This document shows positions 42,392 through 55,700 of a stretch of DNA of 64,000 nt, in pieces (positions within the stretch are counted from its first letter, which is position 1; each line of letters begins with the position of its first letter). Source of the DNA: Sporopachydermia quercuum (taxonomy: Eukaryota; Ascomycota; Sporopachydermiomycetes; Sporopachydermiales; Sporopachydermiaceae); assembly GCA_001599295.1 (NCBI GenBank), contig BCGN01000003.1, positions 1,837,148-1,901,147 of the forward strand. Reading direction: 5' to 3'. The notes under the pieces are model-generated. The model was not told the origin of the DNA. It did no database searches and saw nothing but the letters and a program-made list of their open reading frames with translations. The position numbers were made by a program, and so were the translations under genes.

Positions 42392-45253
42392 ATGGTCTAT
42401 ATTCCCCCCTTACCTTACTCCCTGACGATATTCAACCCCACTTTCGGTCCGAAAGAATCAGAGATACAAAACCAAATCATTGCATACATTCCTTCCAACT
42501 ACCCCACCAACTCCGCTTATCCCACATCACCCTCGGATCTCTCCGAGTCCATAAAACTGCGGAATATTGGTTTAATTCAAGGCTTACTGCATTTCACCTC
42601 CGACTTTTCGGAGAAAAAACTCCTTCATATGGTACAAACTCGGAAGAAAACTTTACTTATTAAGGAAATTGAACCAAACTTTTGGTTTGCGGTTACTTTA
42701 ACTGTGGGAGTTTTTATTGATGAAGAAGAGGGTTCAGTGGATTATGTCAGCGGGGTCAGCGGGGTCAGCGGAGTGGTTGATATGCTAATAGCGGAGTTAT
42801 TATGGGGTTATCGGATGTATCGGCTCCATTATGGCGAAATGCAGCGTCAAGTTGAGGAAATAGCACAAGTAGAAAAGTATGATTCTTACACAAGCATAGC
42901 GGGACAAAGCGGGGTCAATCTACACAATATTATACAAAATAGCAATGAATTGAACACAACACAAACGCCGCTGCAAAACGACCCTTCCCCCGCTTTATCA
43001 ACCCAGTTTCAGACTCTGCGAAGAACGACCACAATTTGGTTCTCTGATTGGTTCCGCAATTCGTTTTCCCTTTCCGGTAATCCGGATGGTGTATTGTCTC
43101 TTTTTTACGGCTTTAGGAAATCCAACCTTAACCTTGATTATGACGTAGTTCGGGAGCTAAATGAGTTTGTGGGTGATTTGGCGGAAAAGCCAGGGATAGG
43201 CGTGGTACCGAATGCGGGGCTAAAGTGGCAGGAAGGACACAACCGCAATCACAATCACAATCGCAGCAATAGTAGTAATAATAAAACTGGAAATGATAAA
43301 ACCAAAGCGGAAACTATACCGGAACTACACAAACTACAAACCCCACCTGGGCTTACCCCAAGCACCAATTCGGAATCATTTGAACCTAATTTGGAACTAG
43401 ATTCTGAACTCAATTCGGAGCTTATCGACGTGCTTATCTACAAAACAGGCAATGAAATGAAAGAAAACGGAATTTGCTATTCGGGGTCAGGGAATTTAGC
43501 CGTCGATTCGGTGATAGATTTGTGTAAATGGCTAGAAATGGTAATTCAAGAAGAGGGGCAATCTGATTCTGTGAACTCAACCTCAAGTAGCAAGCCTAAT
43601 GCTAATGCTAATGCTGATAGTACAAGCAAGGAGGGGAATTCTCCGCAATTGTCCCTCCAAACCCAATTTATCCTTTCGAATGGGGTCCGCAAATCACCTC
43701 GCCAAAACGNTCATTCTTCTAGCTATACCGCTTTCGGTGAAAACTCAGAAGCCGCCGTTGGGGTTTTCGATCCGTTTAGTAAGACAATCTCGGCTATTTC
43801 ATCCGTAACACAAATAATGGATTATATCCCGATGCCGACGTCATGGTGGGGCAATGGTGGGGTAGATGATACAAACAGAGATGCTCATAGTCAAAGCCAA
43901 CTGCAAAATAGTAATGATAGTATTGCATGTAATGGTGAAACCGGAGGTCTTAACGGAAGGTTTATTATCGGCCCGGTTCCCGAACCAGAAGTCGCAAGAA
44001 TTACAAAAACAAAACAAGGAAGTGAAAATGCGGTTGGTGGGGTAAGTATCACCGAACATACAACTAATTCAAAGTCAGCAGCTGCCACGGCCACAGGGAC
44101 AGTCACAAACGTGTTTGCTGCTGCGTCTAATTATAGCGGGATGCTTAGCGGGGTATTTAGTGCGGCCTCCGAACACAATCTCGGATCCAATTCCCACAAT
44201 GGATCGTTGCAATCGAATCTAAACTCCACAAATACTTCGATTTCGACACAAACACCTGCTCCCGAAAGCACAGAACCTCAGATTCTCACTAAATCGCTGA
44301 CCCTACAGCTCCGCACGTCATCATACATGAAAACAAGCCTGGTTCTCATGCAGGTCGAAAACTTCTACCTCCTATTTGTCTACAAGCATAACTTTATTCA
44401 CATGTACAGCCGAACCTTCTATAGCAAACTTTTAAGCCGAGGAATAGAGTTTGTGGAGGATATTTTAGATACATCTTCGGAGCTCGAGAGGAGCTATTTT
44501 AGTTTAGAGACGTTTGTGACGAATAGCACTGCAGGACAAAGCGGAATAAGTGCAACTAGCGGAAACAGCGGAATTATCGGGACAGATTTTACTAAAGGAG
44601 GTAAATTTCATACTCCCGATGACCGATTTTACTTTATTGTATACAATCCAGGCGATTGTACCATTCAGACGTCATTGCCGACGTTATGTGGGGTGGATGG
44701 GACAAAAGAGGGAGACAGTAGTGAGGTAAGTGACTCTTTAGCAAGTTCAGTTGACCCTAAATCGACTGCTCCGCATTTTCCTCACATTCCAATAACCACA
44801 AATCCACTATCAATTTATTGCCCCGCCCAAGCAAAGCATGTTCACGAAGAACTTGCTACTTTGATAGCGAAAACATCGGTAACTTTCCCTGCTTTGCCCC
44901 ACTTTTCTCTACCACAAAGTCTGGTCCCACTTACCGAATCCGGTAATGCAATTGAGGAGCAATTCATCCGTACATGTAAAGGGTGGTGGATTTATTATAA
45001 ACAAGTGCCTCAAAGCGGGAAAATCATAATAATCATTCGGAAATGGCAATCGGAAAAGCAACGGAACAAACTTACCGGAATGGGCAATTCTTTCCGACGG
45101 GACTCATTATCATTTGAATTTGACGATCGGAAAAAAAAGCATGGTATTAGTGGGGCCGATGGGGTTGTCGGAGATAGTGCAAATATCAGCGGGGCATTAG
45201 GGAGAGATGTTAAAGCATGGATTGATGAGTTTCTGCTGACAGGAAGAGTTTAA
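42392..45253 (+). CDS. CCZ1: Vacuolar fusion protein Ccz1
   Basis: Ccz1 with Mon1 is the exchange factor that activates the Rab7 homologue Ypt7 on late endosomes and vacuoles. The N-terminus PYSLTIFNPTFGPKESEIQN, then QIIAYIPSNY, is the characteristic first longin start of Ccz1. FWFAVTLTVGV continues the same domain. The later YMKTSLVLMQVENFYLLFVY segment and the C-terminal GKIIIIIRKWQ fit the remaining Ccz1 regions. At 953 aa it exceeds S. cerevisiae Ccz1 (704), through Ser/Asn-rich spacers at about residues 180-220, 280-345, 380-440 and 500-640. An ambiguous base at 43710 leaves one residue undefined. Ccz1 acts in the same trafficking route as Vps10, but the two genes are far apart here. 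Confidence 0.85.
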   Translation: MVYIPPLPYSLTIFNPTFGPKESEIQNQIIAYIPSNYPTNSAYPTSPSDLSESIKLRNIGLIQGLLHFTSDFSEKKLLHMVQTRKKTLLIKEIEPNFWFAVTLTVGVFIDEEEGSVDYVSGVSGVSGVVDMLIAELLWGYRMYRLHYGEMQRQVEEIAQVEKYDSYTSIAGQSGVNLHNIIQNSNELNTTQTPLQNDPSPALSTQFQTLRRTTTIWFSDWFRNSFSLSGNPDGVLSLFYGFRKSNLNLDYDVVRELNEFVGDLAEKPGIGVVPNAGLKWQEGHNRNHNHNRSNSSNNKTGNDKTKAETIPELHKLQTPPGLTPSTNSESFEPNLELDSELNSELIDVLIYKTGNEMKENGICYSGSGNLAVDSVIDLCKWLEMVIQEEGQSDSVNSTSSSKPNANANADSTSKEGNSPQLSLQTQFILSNGVRKSPRQNXHSSSYTAFGENSEAAVGVFDPFSKTISAISSVTQIMDYIPMPTSWWGNGGVDDTNRDAHSQSQLQNSNDSIACNGETGGLNGRFIIGPVPEPEVARITKTKQGSENAVGGVSITEHTTNSKSAAATATGTVTNVFAAASNYSGMLSGVFSAASEHNLGSNSHNGSLQSNLNSTNTSISTQTPAPESTEPQILTKSLTLQLRTSSYMKTSLVLMQVENFYLLFVYKHNFIHMYSRTFYSKLLSRGIEFVEDILDTSSELERSYFSLETFVTNSTAGQSGISATSGNSGIIGTDFTKGGKFHTPDDRFYFIVYNPGDCTIQTSLPTLCGVDGTKEGDSSEVSDSLASSVDPKSTAPHFPHIPITTNPLSIYCPAQAKHVHEELATLIAKTSVTFPALPHFSLPQSLVPLTESGNAIEEQFIRTCKGWWIYYKQVPQSGKIIIIIRKWQSEKQRNKLTGMGNSFRRDSLSFEFDDRKKKHGISGADGVVGDSANISGALGRDVKAWIDEFLLTGRV

Positions 45254-46753
45254 GTGGGGCGGAATTGATTTCCCCGCCGTTGTAACTAGATAGCAGAATA
45301 GGTATAGTCGCTCCGCTTTGTACATATTGGTTGATAGCTGTACATAAATGGCCATTTACCGGCAATTACCATATGGATCTTATGATTTCCGATTTCATGG
45401 AGCTACACAAATAGAAAACTCAGAATCAGAACTCCTCAGACGGGAAGCAATAGCGGAAGTCTTTCCGTCTATATTAGTCAACCAGTATGAGCTATAGAAG
45501 ATAATAATGGAGATAATAACGGAATAAACAATAGAAGCGGATATAAATAGCGGAGATTATCTCGGATACCAGTTTCGTTTTGTGACCAATTAGAAGGCAT
45601 TTTGGTACAGCTGATGGAGATTATTCAAACTTCAGCTTATTTTTCCTGTGCCCAATCATAAATTAAGGTTATATAATCAACCAAAAGAGGTATTAATTAT
45701 TACCTTTTATAGTAAATAAATGAGATATATACCCAAAGTAAAATTCAAAAATATTCAAATACCAGAACAGGGAATTTGACCGAAATTAGACCTAATTGGG
45801 CAACCTTACAAGTAAAAAGATAATTTGATACTAGGTCAAGAATGTTCGCAGGGAAGTCACTTGGGGTATAATATCCGGTTTCTTGCATTCATTTTAATAT
45901 TATTTCTGAAATATTTTACCAAAGGATATCGGAGATAACTGCCAGACCTATCGTCATTATAGGTATATTTATTAGTATGTTTTGAAGAGTAAATATTATT
46001 CCTAAAGTTATAATATATTATTAAAAGGGTCTCCTATATTAATCAGTTTTCTATATATTAGTTTAATTAAATATTTCCTGTAAGCATTGTGCTACATCGT
46101 TTATCTCCAATGTAACTGAATTATTTCCTATATTCAATTATATCGGAGATAATACGTTTATAACGGAAATTATGTTGCAACTCCTGTACCTTATTCTTAA
46201 CTATGGTTTCCGTTTCCATAATAATTCCGGAAACTATCAGTATTCTCCTCATAATCTTCGCTTTGCACGCGCACTAACAAACCTTCTATCGAAACTTCCT
46301 TCTTTCATTGCTACAATCAATATACCTTTATTCCTCATCAATTTACTTCGTTCTCAACCATTTGACGCCCACTGACTGACAGTGTGAAGGCTGAGAATGT
46401 AAGATCCACAGCCACAAATAATAATCTTCGATTATCACATGTTCACGTGCTTTCACAGAATTACGTGTTTGCAATATAAATACTGAATCGTACTTGATAT
46501 TAGTTACAAATTCAATTGTTAATAACTATAACTGCAATCACAATTCACAAACAACTACAACAACATCCACAATATTGTCAGCCTGTCATTGTACCTCTTT
46601 TTGTGCCCTTTTCCTACTATCAAAAGTCCTATTCAAGCCAGCATAAACAGATCATAATAGTATGAAATCTAACTATTATTCGCACACTATTATAAAAAAT
46701 TGCCCGTAAAAGCGCAGAATTTTCCTGCTTTTTTCTTCCTATGCTTATAGACA
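45254..46753. promoter_or_regulatory. Intergenic region and MEC1 promoter
   Basis: This 1.5 kb between two plus-strand genes contains many CGGA and TCCG words and a TATA-like ATATAAATAC near 46474. No gene is supported. Confidence 0.45.
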
Positions 46754-49700
46754 ATGAATGACCCTTGGAACTATGGCAATTCAGTTCCAGCTGCTAAAAG
46801 GATTAAACGAAACCCTCGTACAAGGCATCTACAACAACAACAGCAGCAGCATAGAACGAAAAACATACGAAATTATATCCAGTACTTGACCAAAATTATT
46901 GACAAGGAAACAGAAATCAAATCTGCTTCAATTGTTAAAAATCCAGCTTTAAATAGCCATTTTCAAGTTAATTCTACTCCTAATAACAGTATTGGCAGTA
47001 CCAATACACCAACAGTCAGCAAAGAAGCAGCTATAAAATGTATTGGCCATATTGTGAATATAGGAATAATTCCAATACTTAAAAAGGATAGAAAAGAATG
47101 TTACAATAACAACAATAATAGCAATAACAAAGGAGAAATCAAAGACGAGGAAATACTGAATTTATCATTAGAAGTGCTTAATTTAATATGTGGGAATCAT
47201 TTTGATGTGTTATGGGAATTCGGTGCCTGGTACGAGATCGGTAACGAGGTCACGAGACCTGGTACAGGAATTGGATTGGAAGATGTTCGACGGATCACGT
47301 GGTCTAGCACAGGAAATTATGGTGTGAGTTTGTTTGCGGGAAGTTCCTTGGGGGGTGGTTCTGGAGACGTTTTTATTCCAATTAGTACTGCGGATCAAAA
47401 GCTGAACCCCGCGCGGAACTCCAAATTGGACTCATGCGCAAACATAAGCACAAACTCCGCCTACCCCACTTTCCCAATTTGTACACTCCTCGTTAACATC
47501 TTGTTCCTGTGTCTTGGTGAACCAAACGGCGATACTCTTACCCTAACAAAACGATGTCTAACCACAATCTATTCCGTTTTCCAAATAAAGCTTTTACATG
47601 TTGATTACGGAATCCATAAAGAAATGCGGGGTTTAATAGTGAAGCATCTCCAGAATGTGGAAGAATTCGCGGTTCGAATCACCAGAATAGGAAACAATCG
47701 GTTTAACATGGCACTAAAATCGGAAACCTGTTTTAAACATTTGGCGGGACTATTGCAATCGGGAGTAGGGTTACTGCAATGGTGTTTAAACAGGGCAGGG
47801 AAAGTCCCACAAAACACGGATGAAATTCAACTGAACCCCGCCTTTCCCCTTATCAACCAATACACAATTCATTTGTTCTGTAATCGACTTTACTTCATAA
47901 TCCTACATTGTAAAGAGTATTCTTTACTGAAATACCCCACAATTGATGCTCTCTTATCGGAATTGCTCCGCGCAGTTACAGACTACACCTTTTGTGGGGT
48001 AACTGTTGATATTCAAGGCACAGAATTGTTTACTATAGCACTAAACTGGGTGGACAGGTGTTTAACCCCTGGATTTCTCCGGGATATTCCCCTTACGGAA
48101 CAATCCGTTTGCGAGGGATTGTTAAAGTTTGCTCGGATGTATGTAACTTTTGGTTTAGAAAGCGGGATATCGGACTATTTACCCTCTTTTGAGTTAGAAA
48201 GAGAGTTTACTGAGGGACATGAAGTGGAGAAATGTGTCCAAATCCTCCAATTTCTAAGCGAGGTAGCTAGAGGGACATCAAGAAATGTAACGGAAGAGTA
48301 TCGTGCAAAAGCCGGGTCCAATTGCAATGAGATGCAGGGCCAATATTTCCTGGAAAGGCAGTTCACTATTACTACATTGGAAGTTCTCCGCAGTGATATA
48401 CTTAAATGGTACAAACAGATGTATCCCTTCCGGAGGGAAGCTAAAATGGGTACAAATGTCCAACTTAATTCACTTATTCCGACTTCTTCCGCTTCTGCGG
48501 CCGGTTCGGCTTCAAATACTACCTCAAATGCTAGTGAAAATCTTCCGTTTCCACTTACTCTATCGGAATTGCTTAGAAACTCGGCACCAAGCAACCCCGC
48601 ATACCCCGCCATCATTAAGCTACACAAACTCCTCATTGAGAACAAACCCCTTCTGGAAACCCTACAATTTCAGCTCTCCTTTCTTTACTATTTACAAAAA
48701 TGCATCTGTCACTCGAACGGAACTTTAAACCTCGGCACAGGGAAATGTCAAGTTTGTGATAGTTATAGCGGAGTAAATTGCTGGATTTTAAACGTATCGG
48801 AAATGCGACCGGCCCGAGAACTAATAGTACGAACAGTGGAGGAGATTGTGGAAGTATTTCTCGGTTCGGAACTGTTTTTGCAATCAAATGGGACTCAAAT
48901 CATCGTATTAGGTATATTACGCCGAACTCTGATCATGTACCAACCGAATGAAGCAATAAACATAAACATAAACACTCCAAATTGGGAAACCGGGGTATGG
49001 AATTGGGTATTAAGTTTAGCACGGGGCAGCATTCAGTCTTGGGGTAAGTATCCCAGTATGGAAATCATCCAAGCGGCCTCGGCAATACTCCCTTTTTTAG
49101 TAATTGGAACCTATGGCCACGAAAATTTTATCTCCATCTACCGGGTCTTATCCGAATCAGGTAACGCTGCAAATGGCCCGTCGATCTACCCTATTAAGGC
49201 AATCGTTTCTTCATTTGGCAACTTAGCATGTGTACTTACCGGTGATAAGCTTAACCTCATCCTTATCTCACTTATTAATTTATTATCCAACCCCTCTCAA
49301 TTTCGAGTGTCCCTCATCTGTACTGAAATCTCAGCAATTGCAAAGTACAAACGAATATCACCATGGCAACTGATTTATGCCTACATCCCCACTATTTCAA
49401 TTGTGATCATGGACAAAATGGCTGGAAATGGGAATGTTTTGCGAGGAATTTGTCCCCTTTTGGAAATCTCGGAGCGGGATTTCTTTCTCAGGACACAAAA
49501 GTTCATACTCCCCTATTTAATAGTACGGGATAAAGCTCGAGAAATCAATCTAATCGCGGGGTACCTACAAATCGGAGTCAACGATTTAATATTAGACAAT
49601 ATTGTGGTTATAATGGGGAGTTTATTATTAACTGTTTCGGAAGAAGTCCAGAATACCCCGAAGACCCCGCGCGGACTTAAGAAGTATCCTGCCATTGGTA

Positions 49701-52700
49701 AGCAGGTGATGGAACGGATTGCGGGGTATTGTCCAGAACTGAAATCGGTAGGGTTCAAAGGTTTAGTAAGAAATAATTGGTTAGAGTTGGCGTGGGAGGT
49801 AATGAAATGCTATAGCGGGGTAGAAACTGAAAAAGAGAGCGGGGTAAGAGGAGATCATACCGGAACCGATTCCGAAGACAATAGCAGAATCAATATTGGA
49901 ACCAATACCGGAAACGGTGCTGAAACGGCAATTATTATTACCGCGTTATTAACGTTAATTTACACTGAAAATCCGTCGTATTTCACAATCTCCCCCTCCG
50001 GAAATTCCACTCCGCATTTGGAACCCCTCCGGAAGTTCTTCGCCACAGATATACTGGGTTTTGTACACACTTTTTCGGATATCCTCAACGACAAAAGAGG
50101 TAAAACATCCGAAGCCGAAAAACTACAAAACATCAGAGCAATCCGAGTTTTAGCTGAACTTTCGGGAGACTCCTTAGTGTTTGCGGTACCCCGCCTAATC
50201 TCGGGATTACAAATAGCCATAAACACCCCGCAATTTGTTGCCGAGAGTTTACAAACATGGGAAACAATAATCAAGTATCTCCGAGAAGAAGATTTGCAGG
50301 GCATATTGGACATCACAGTGTCAGTTTTGACACAAAAATGGGGCCAGTTTGATAAGAAATTGCGGGGAATAGTGCGGGGTATTTTGGTGGAGTTAGTGGA
50401 AACACGGGGCATTGCGTTTGTGATGCGGATCAAACAGGGTTTAGGCGTCCCGTTGTTTTCCGTCATTAATGAGTTAAAGTTTCTCGATGACTACAGTTAC
50501 GGGATCTATTTCGCCGAAAAGGGCAACGACATTACCGGAAATGGAGCCTCAAACACAGAGTTCACTAAGCACTCTGCATTTTGCGCCACAGTTTACCCCT
50601 CCATTATCCGCCGGTGTTACGATGATAATATATTTGTGGTTCGGCAGGCATTAAATGAAATTATTTATTTGTACGGATTGGAATCACCTGTTTTGGGTTA
50701 CACCCTGCAGAACCATCACTTGAACCCAAATCCTGACCCCGCATTACCCCGCCGCCTAGTCCAAAGCATAATTGCCGCGATAATAAAGTTCCGAGACCTA
50801 AAATCGGATATTCCAGCTTTAGCTGTGCACTGTCTAGGGTTAATTGGGACAGTTGAGGAGCACAAACATAATGATTTCAATGCGGGACTAACAGCGGGAT
50901 TAAATCTCGGCAATAATCCCACTTCTGCTCCAATTATACTTCGCCATTTCGCCGATTCTGAAGAAACAACTTCCTTTTTAGTGCATTTAGTGAACAACTA
51001 CCTTTTAAAGGCATTTTGGTCCGCAAACCCNTCAAATCAACCCCTCCTTGCTTATTGCGTGCAAGAATGCATGAAATTGTTGGGAATTACACCACAGGTT
51101 CTAAGTTTGAACGAAACGGGTGGAAATATGACCGAATTGAGAAACTCAGCTTACTATATTTGGGAATCCTTTCCGCGCGGTAACCAAAGTTTACTTACCC
51201 CCTTTTTAAGTAGTAAATATACATTACAAGGCGGCGGGTCATTGGGCACAGAAACACCCGGTTCCGTTTTCGGGTCCGAGAATGCCGAGAATGCGGGGCT
51301 GGTGGGGTATCCCGTCTATGACTTGTCACAAAGCTATAATACTTGGTTATTTAAGTTCACCAGTGTTGTATTATACAAAATCGCTTGGGTAGCCCAGACC
51401 ACAAACGAGAAACACTCAAGCGGGGTAACCTTAGAACCCAATTCTAAATCAGGGAACTTCCCCGCCATCGGCTCGGCTATTTTCAAGCTCTGTTTCGGTA
51501 TCAAAGACAAAACCATAATGCAATTTATACTGCCATACGCGCTAATTGAATGCGTAAATATGTACCCCGCCGACACGGGAAGCTTAATTCGGTCAATAAC
51601 CGAAACTCTAAACGTCGGAATGGCAGATTTAAGTTCTGAAGAAGCTGACAACCTAAAACAGGGTTTCGAGCTTATTTTCAGTATAATTGATTACTTTAAA
51701 GCCTGGCTGCATAAAAAAGAGAGCAAAAAGAGGGGCAGTAAGTCGCAAAGTGGTTCTGGTCTAGTCTCGGGTAGCGGGGCCGATTTTGTTATTGTGGAAC
51801 AGTTCATAAATAAAGTCCCCGTTGAATTATTAGCCCGAAAATCATTACAATGTGAATCATACGCTCGTTCTGTTTTGTACTATGAGCAATACTACCGAGA
51901 GTATGAGCTGGGTGAGCGGGACAAAACTGGACTCGGATCCGCAACGGAAATCCAATTAGGACATAAATCAACACCAACCACCAATACAACCCCAGGTACT
52001 ATTTCCCAATCGAGTAATAGTAACACTGACAACAACAACCCCACGTCACCCTACATGGAACCTCGCAATAACCGGCTACTCACGTTACAAAATTTATATT
52101 CAAATCTCGACGATCCCGACAGAGTTTCTGGAGTTTTAGCCGTGTATTCAGCCACCTCTTTAGAGACAATTATTGCCGAGTGTAAATTCGGCGAGAATTG
52201 GCAGTTTGCGGTTGAAATGTTGGAGGGGAAAACAGCGGAGGACAATGGAAACTCGGAATCGGATGCGTACATGGAAGCGGATGCGGAAAGGAGGTCAACT
52301 TGGGTAAGCGGGGCAACAGAAACGCAAGCACAACCCCGTGGTTTTGAGCTCAATAATAAGACCAATAAACCAACCACAAAACCAGCACCTTCTACACCTC
52401 AGGACCCTTCTTTATCAGCCTTGTCTGAATGGGCTGTTGCCCCACATTCCCGGCAGTCCCTGCCATCCTCCGAAAACTTAGTCACTGAGCTTCTGTCCAC
52501 ATACAAATCCCATTTCCACTATTCCGATATCCTCAAGAAACTCAAGCAAATCTCTTCCATCTATCCGTCATTCTCCCCCTCTTCCTACCCCGCCTCCTGG
52601 ATAAATGTAGGCTTGGAAGCGGCATGGAACTGCCTAAATGCTTCGGAACTCCGCTTTTGGATCGCCGCTGCCGAGAACAATACCGGATATAATGAAATAC

Positions 52701-55700
52701 TAGTAATGGACAATTATTTATTAGGCAAGTGTCTTTGTGCATTAAAAGCGGGACAGTATGAGGAGTTCAGGAAGTATAGGGCTGCATTCGGGGAGTTAAT
52801 TGCCCGTAATTTAAGTTCCGGATCCGTGGCCGGCTCGGCATTGGCCCGAAAACAGGAAATAGTGAAATTACAGGGCATAAACGATATTTGTGTAGTAACG
52901 ACTCCGCTGGAAATGGGAACAGGAGCAAATGCGGGGTACCCTGGTGAAAGGATGAGGGGCCTTCGAGGTCTGCGGGATAAAAATACCAAGTTTGTAATTG
53001 ATGACTTCAAAGCAAGTACTGAAAACGATAATTCTGCAGCTTTCACCCGAAACCTCGGCACATTCGAAGTCATAAACTACTTTCGCACCCGAAAATCCCG
53101 AATCAATGCCGACTTCAATTCTAAATGGTATATTTCAGCTATTCATCGGGCCGCTTGCTATTTCTCTAACCGGAAGGAGCTTTACCCCGCAATCACGGAT
53201 AGCTGGATCGATTCGATTCGGATCGCCCGAAAAAGCGGGGCAATTGAGTTAGCTCGGAAGTGTATCAGTGAAATAGCAGGGGAGGAGACATCCGAGGTTT
53301 ATATGGAGACAGCCAAGGTCTTTTGGTCTTCTGGGGATGCAGGCACTGCCCTAAGAGTCGCTGCAGAAGCGGTGAAGCGGGCCGAAGTGGAAGCAAAAAC
53401 AAATGAGGAATCAAGAGCTGAAGCAATAGAAAGGAATAAGAATGTCGAATTGAGCATTTCGGTTGATTTACTTGATTTAGAAACTGAAACTGACAATCGG
53501 AACACCACAAACACAGCTCGGACTCTCCGGGGCAGACGGAGCAAAAGCAAAGCTAAGCCTAAAGCGGTTATTGAACTTACGACTGGGCATGAAAATGAGG
53601 AGTCCAATAAAGGGCCAAATGAACAAGAATTATTCAAAACCGGCAATTCTCTTACCAAAGTAAGGAATCATAGTTCCGCTTCAGCCTCGGCACAGTTAAC
53701 TTACGCTAAGTACCTGGAAATTTCCGCATCCACGAACATGAATAATATAGTTACCGAATACAGCAAAGCAATAACATTGAATCCCAATTGGGAACGACCT
53801 TACTACCTTCTAGGAAGATACTATGATAAGGTTTATAACTCTTTACTCAATGAAGAAACTTCGGAAGTGGGGCAAATGACGAGACAAACAGCAACAAATG
53901 CTGCAGCTCCAAAAGCGGGCAATGCAGGGCGAGTGTCACAACTATCAAACTATAAACAATTAATATGTGAGAACTACGTGCGAGCGCTCCAATGTGATAA
54001 TAAACGGATGTATGAGTTAATGCCGAGAGTGGTGACTTTGTGGCTAGACACCCCGCCAAACCAAAATCAAAGCGAGCTAGATCACCCAGAACCCTTCGGA
54101 ACTGGAACCGAAACCACGAGCACATCGTCCCGAAAGACAGCTGCTGTTAACACTAACACTAACCTTAACCTTGTTGCATCCGATAACCCCCGGAACCTCA
54201 CATATTCTGCGTCTCCCGCTCCCGCTTTGGAGCTCCCGACTTACATGTTCTATATAACATTAAACCAAATTCTGTCCCGTTTGGGACAGAAACACAAACA
54301 GATCTTGGCACAAATAAAACCTATAATAGCCGCCGTGTTAGTTCGGTACCCAGAACGGTCTTTGTGGTTTGTATTAGCTCAATTCAACTCTACAGACCCA
54401 ATTCGCAAGAAAAGAGCCGAAACCTTGTTTGCCGCTGCAGCCGCGGTACATGTTCCCCAGATATCATCGGCAAGTTCCGATATTCCGTTCAATGACGGGT
54501 ATTTAATCCCTGGCCAGCGGCTTTTCGCAGGGCTCATCCGCGTTTGTAGCGCCAAACTAAGCGGGGAAAAATCGGTTGTCAATCTGTTTCAGGAATTTGG
54601 ATTCAATCCCGAAGTTGCTCCATGCCGAATGGTCGTTCCGGTTGAATCCGAGCTGGTGGCTTCTCCTGGAACTGCTGGAACGGAGATCTGGGAAGGAACA
54701 ACCAGCGGGACCCGCGGGGAAACTCGAGATTGCTGTGGCTCGTTCCGTGCGTTTGGAACGGCAACCACAATAACTAAATTCACCCCGCGGTGCGAAATCT
54801 TTAAATCTCTGCGTAAACCCCGCAAGATCCAGATTCTCGGCTCAAACGGGAAATTCTATGCTCTGATGTGCAAAAACGATGACCTTCGGAAAGATTCTCG
54901 GCTTATGGACTTCACAGCATCTATAAACCGGCTTCTTCGAAAAAACTCAGACTCTAACAGCCGAGACCTCGGCATTATTACTTATATGGCGGTTCCCCTT
55001 AATGAGAAGTACGGCATGATTGAATTTGTGCAATCAGTTAGACCGTTACGGGAAATATTCACCGAGTTATACCTAAACCGGAATAACCCGTTGAAATTAG
55101 CCGAGCTTAAAACTTTATATGCGGGACCTGGTAATAGCGGAAAGGATAATCCGGCAGCAAATATCGGAAACAATAACCCGCTGCTCCATCAGAAAATCAA
55201 AATCTTTCAAAAAATTTGCAACATGTACCCGCCAATTCTCTATTTATACTTTCTGCAACAATTCCCGGAAGCTAATAATTGGTACTTGGCTCGGAACAAC
55301 TACACCCGATCAACTGCGGTAATGTCAATGGTGGGATACATCCTCGGCCTTGGAGATCGACACAGTGAAAACCTTCTTTTGTCTAAAGCTTCTGGGTCCA
55401 TTTTCCATGTAGATTTTGACTGTCTGTTTGAAATGGGCACGCGGCTGAAAGTTCCAGAAAGGGTTCCGTTCCGGTTGACATGTAATATGGTTGATGCAAT
55501 GGGAATAACTGGGACGGAAGGAAGTTTCCGCAAGTGCAGCGAGATCACGTTACATGTGATTCGGAACAATGAGAATATGCTAATGAATATTTTAGAGCCG
55601 TTTATTCATGATCCGGTTTTGGATTGGACTCGACTTCGGAAGAGCGAGAAGCAGAATTCGGTTGTTGGCGGGGTAAGCGGGGTACAAGCTGGAGCAGGAG

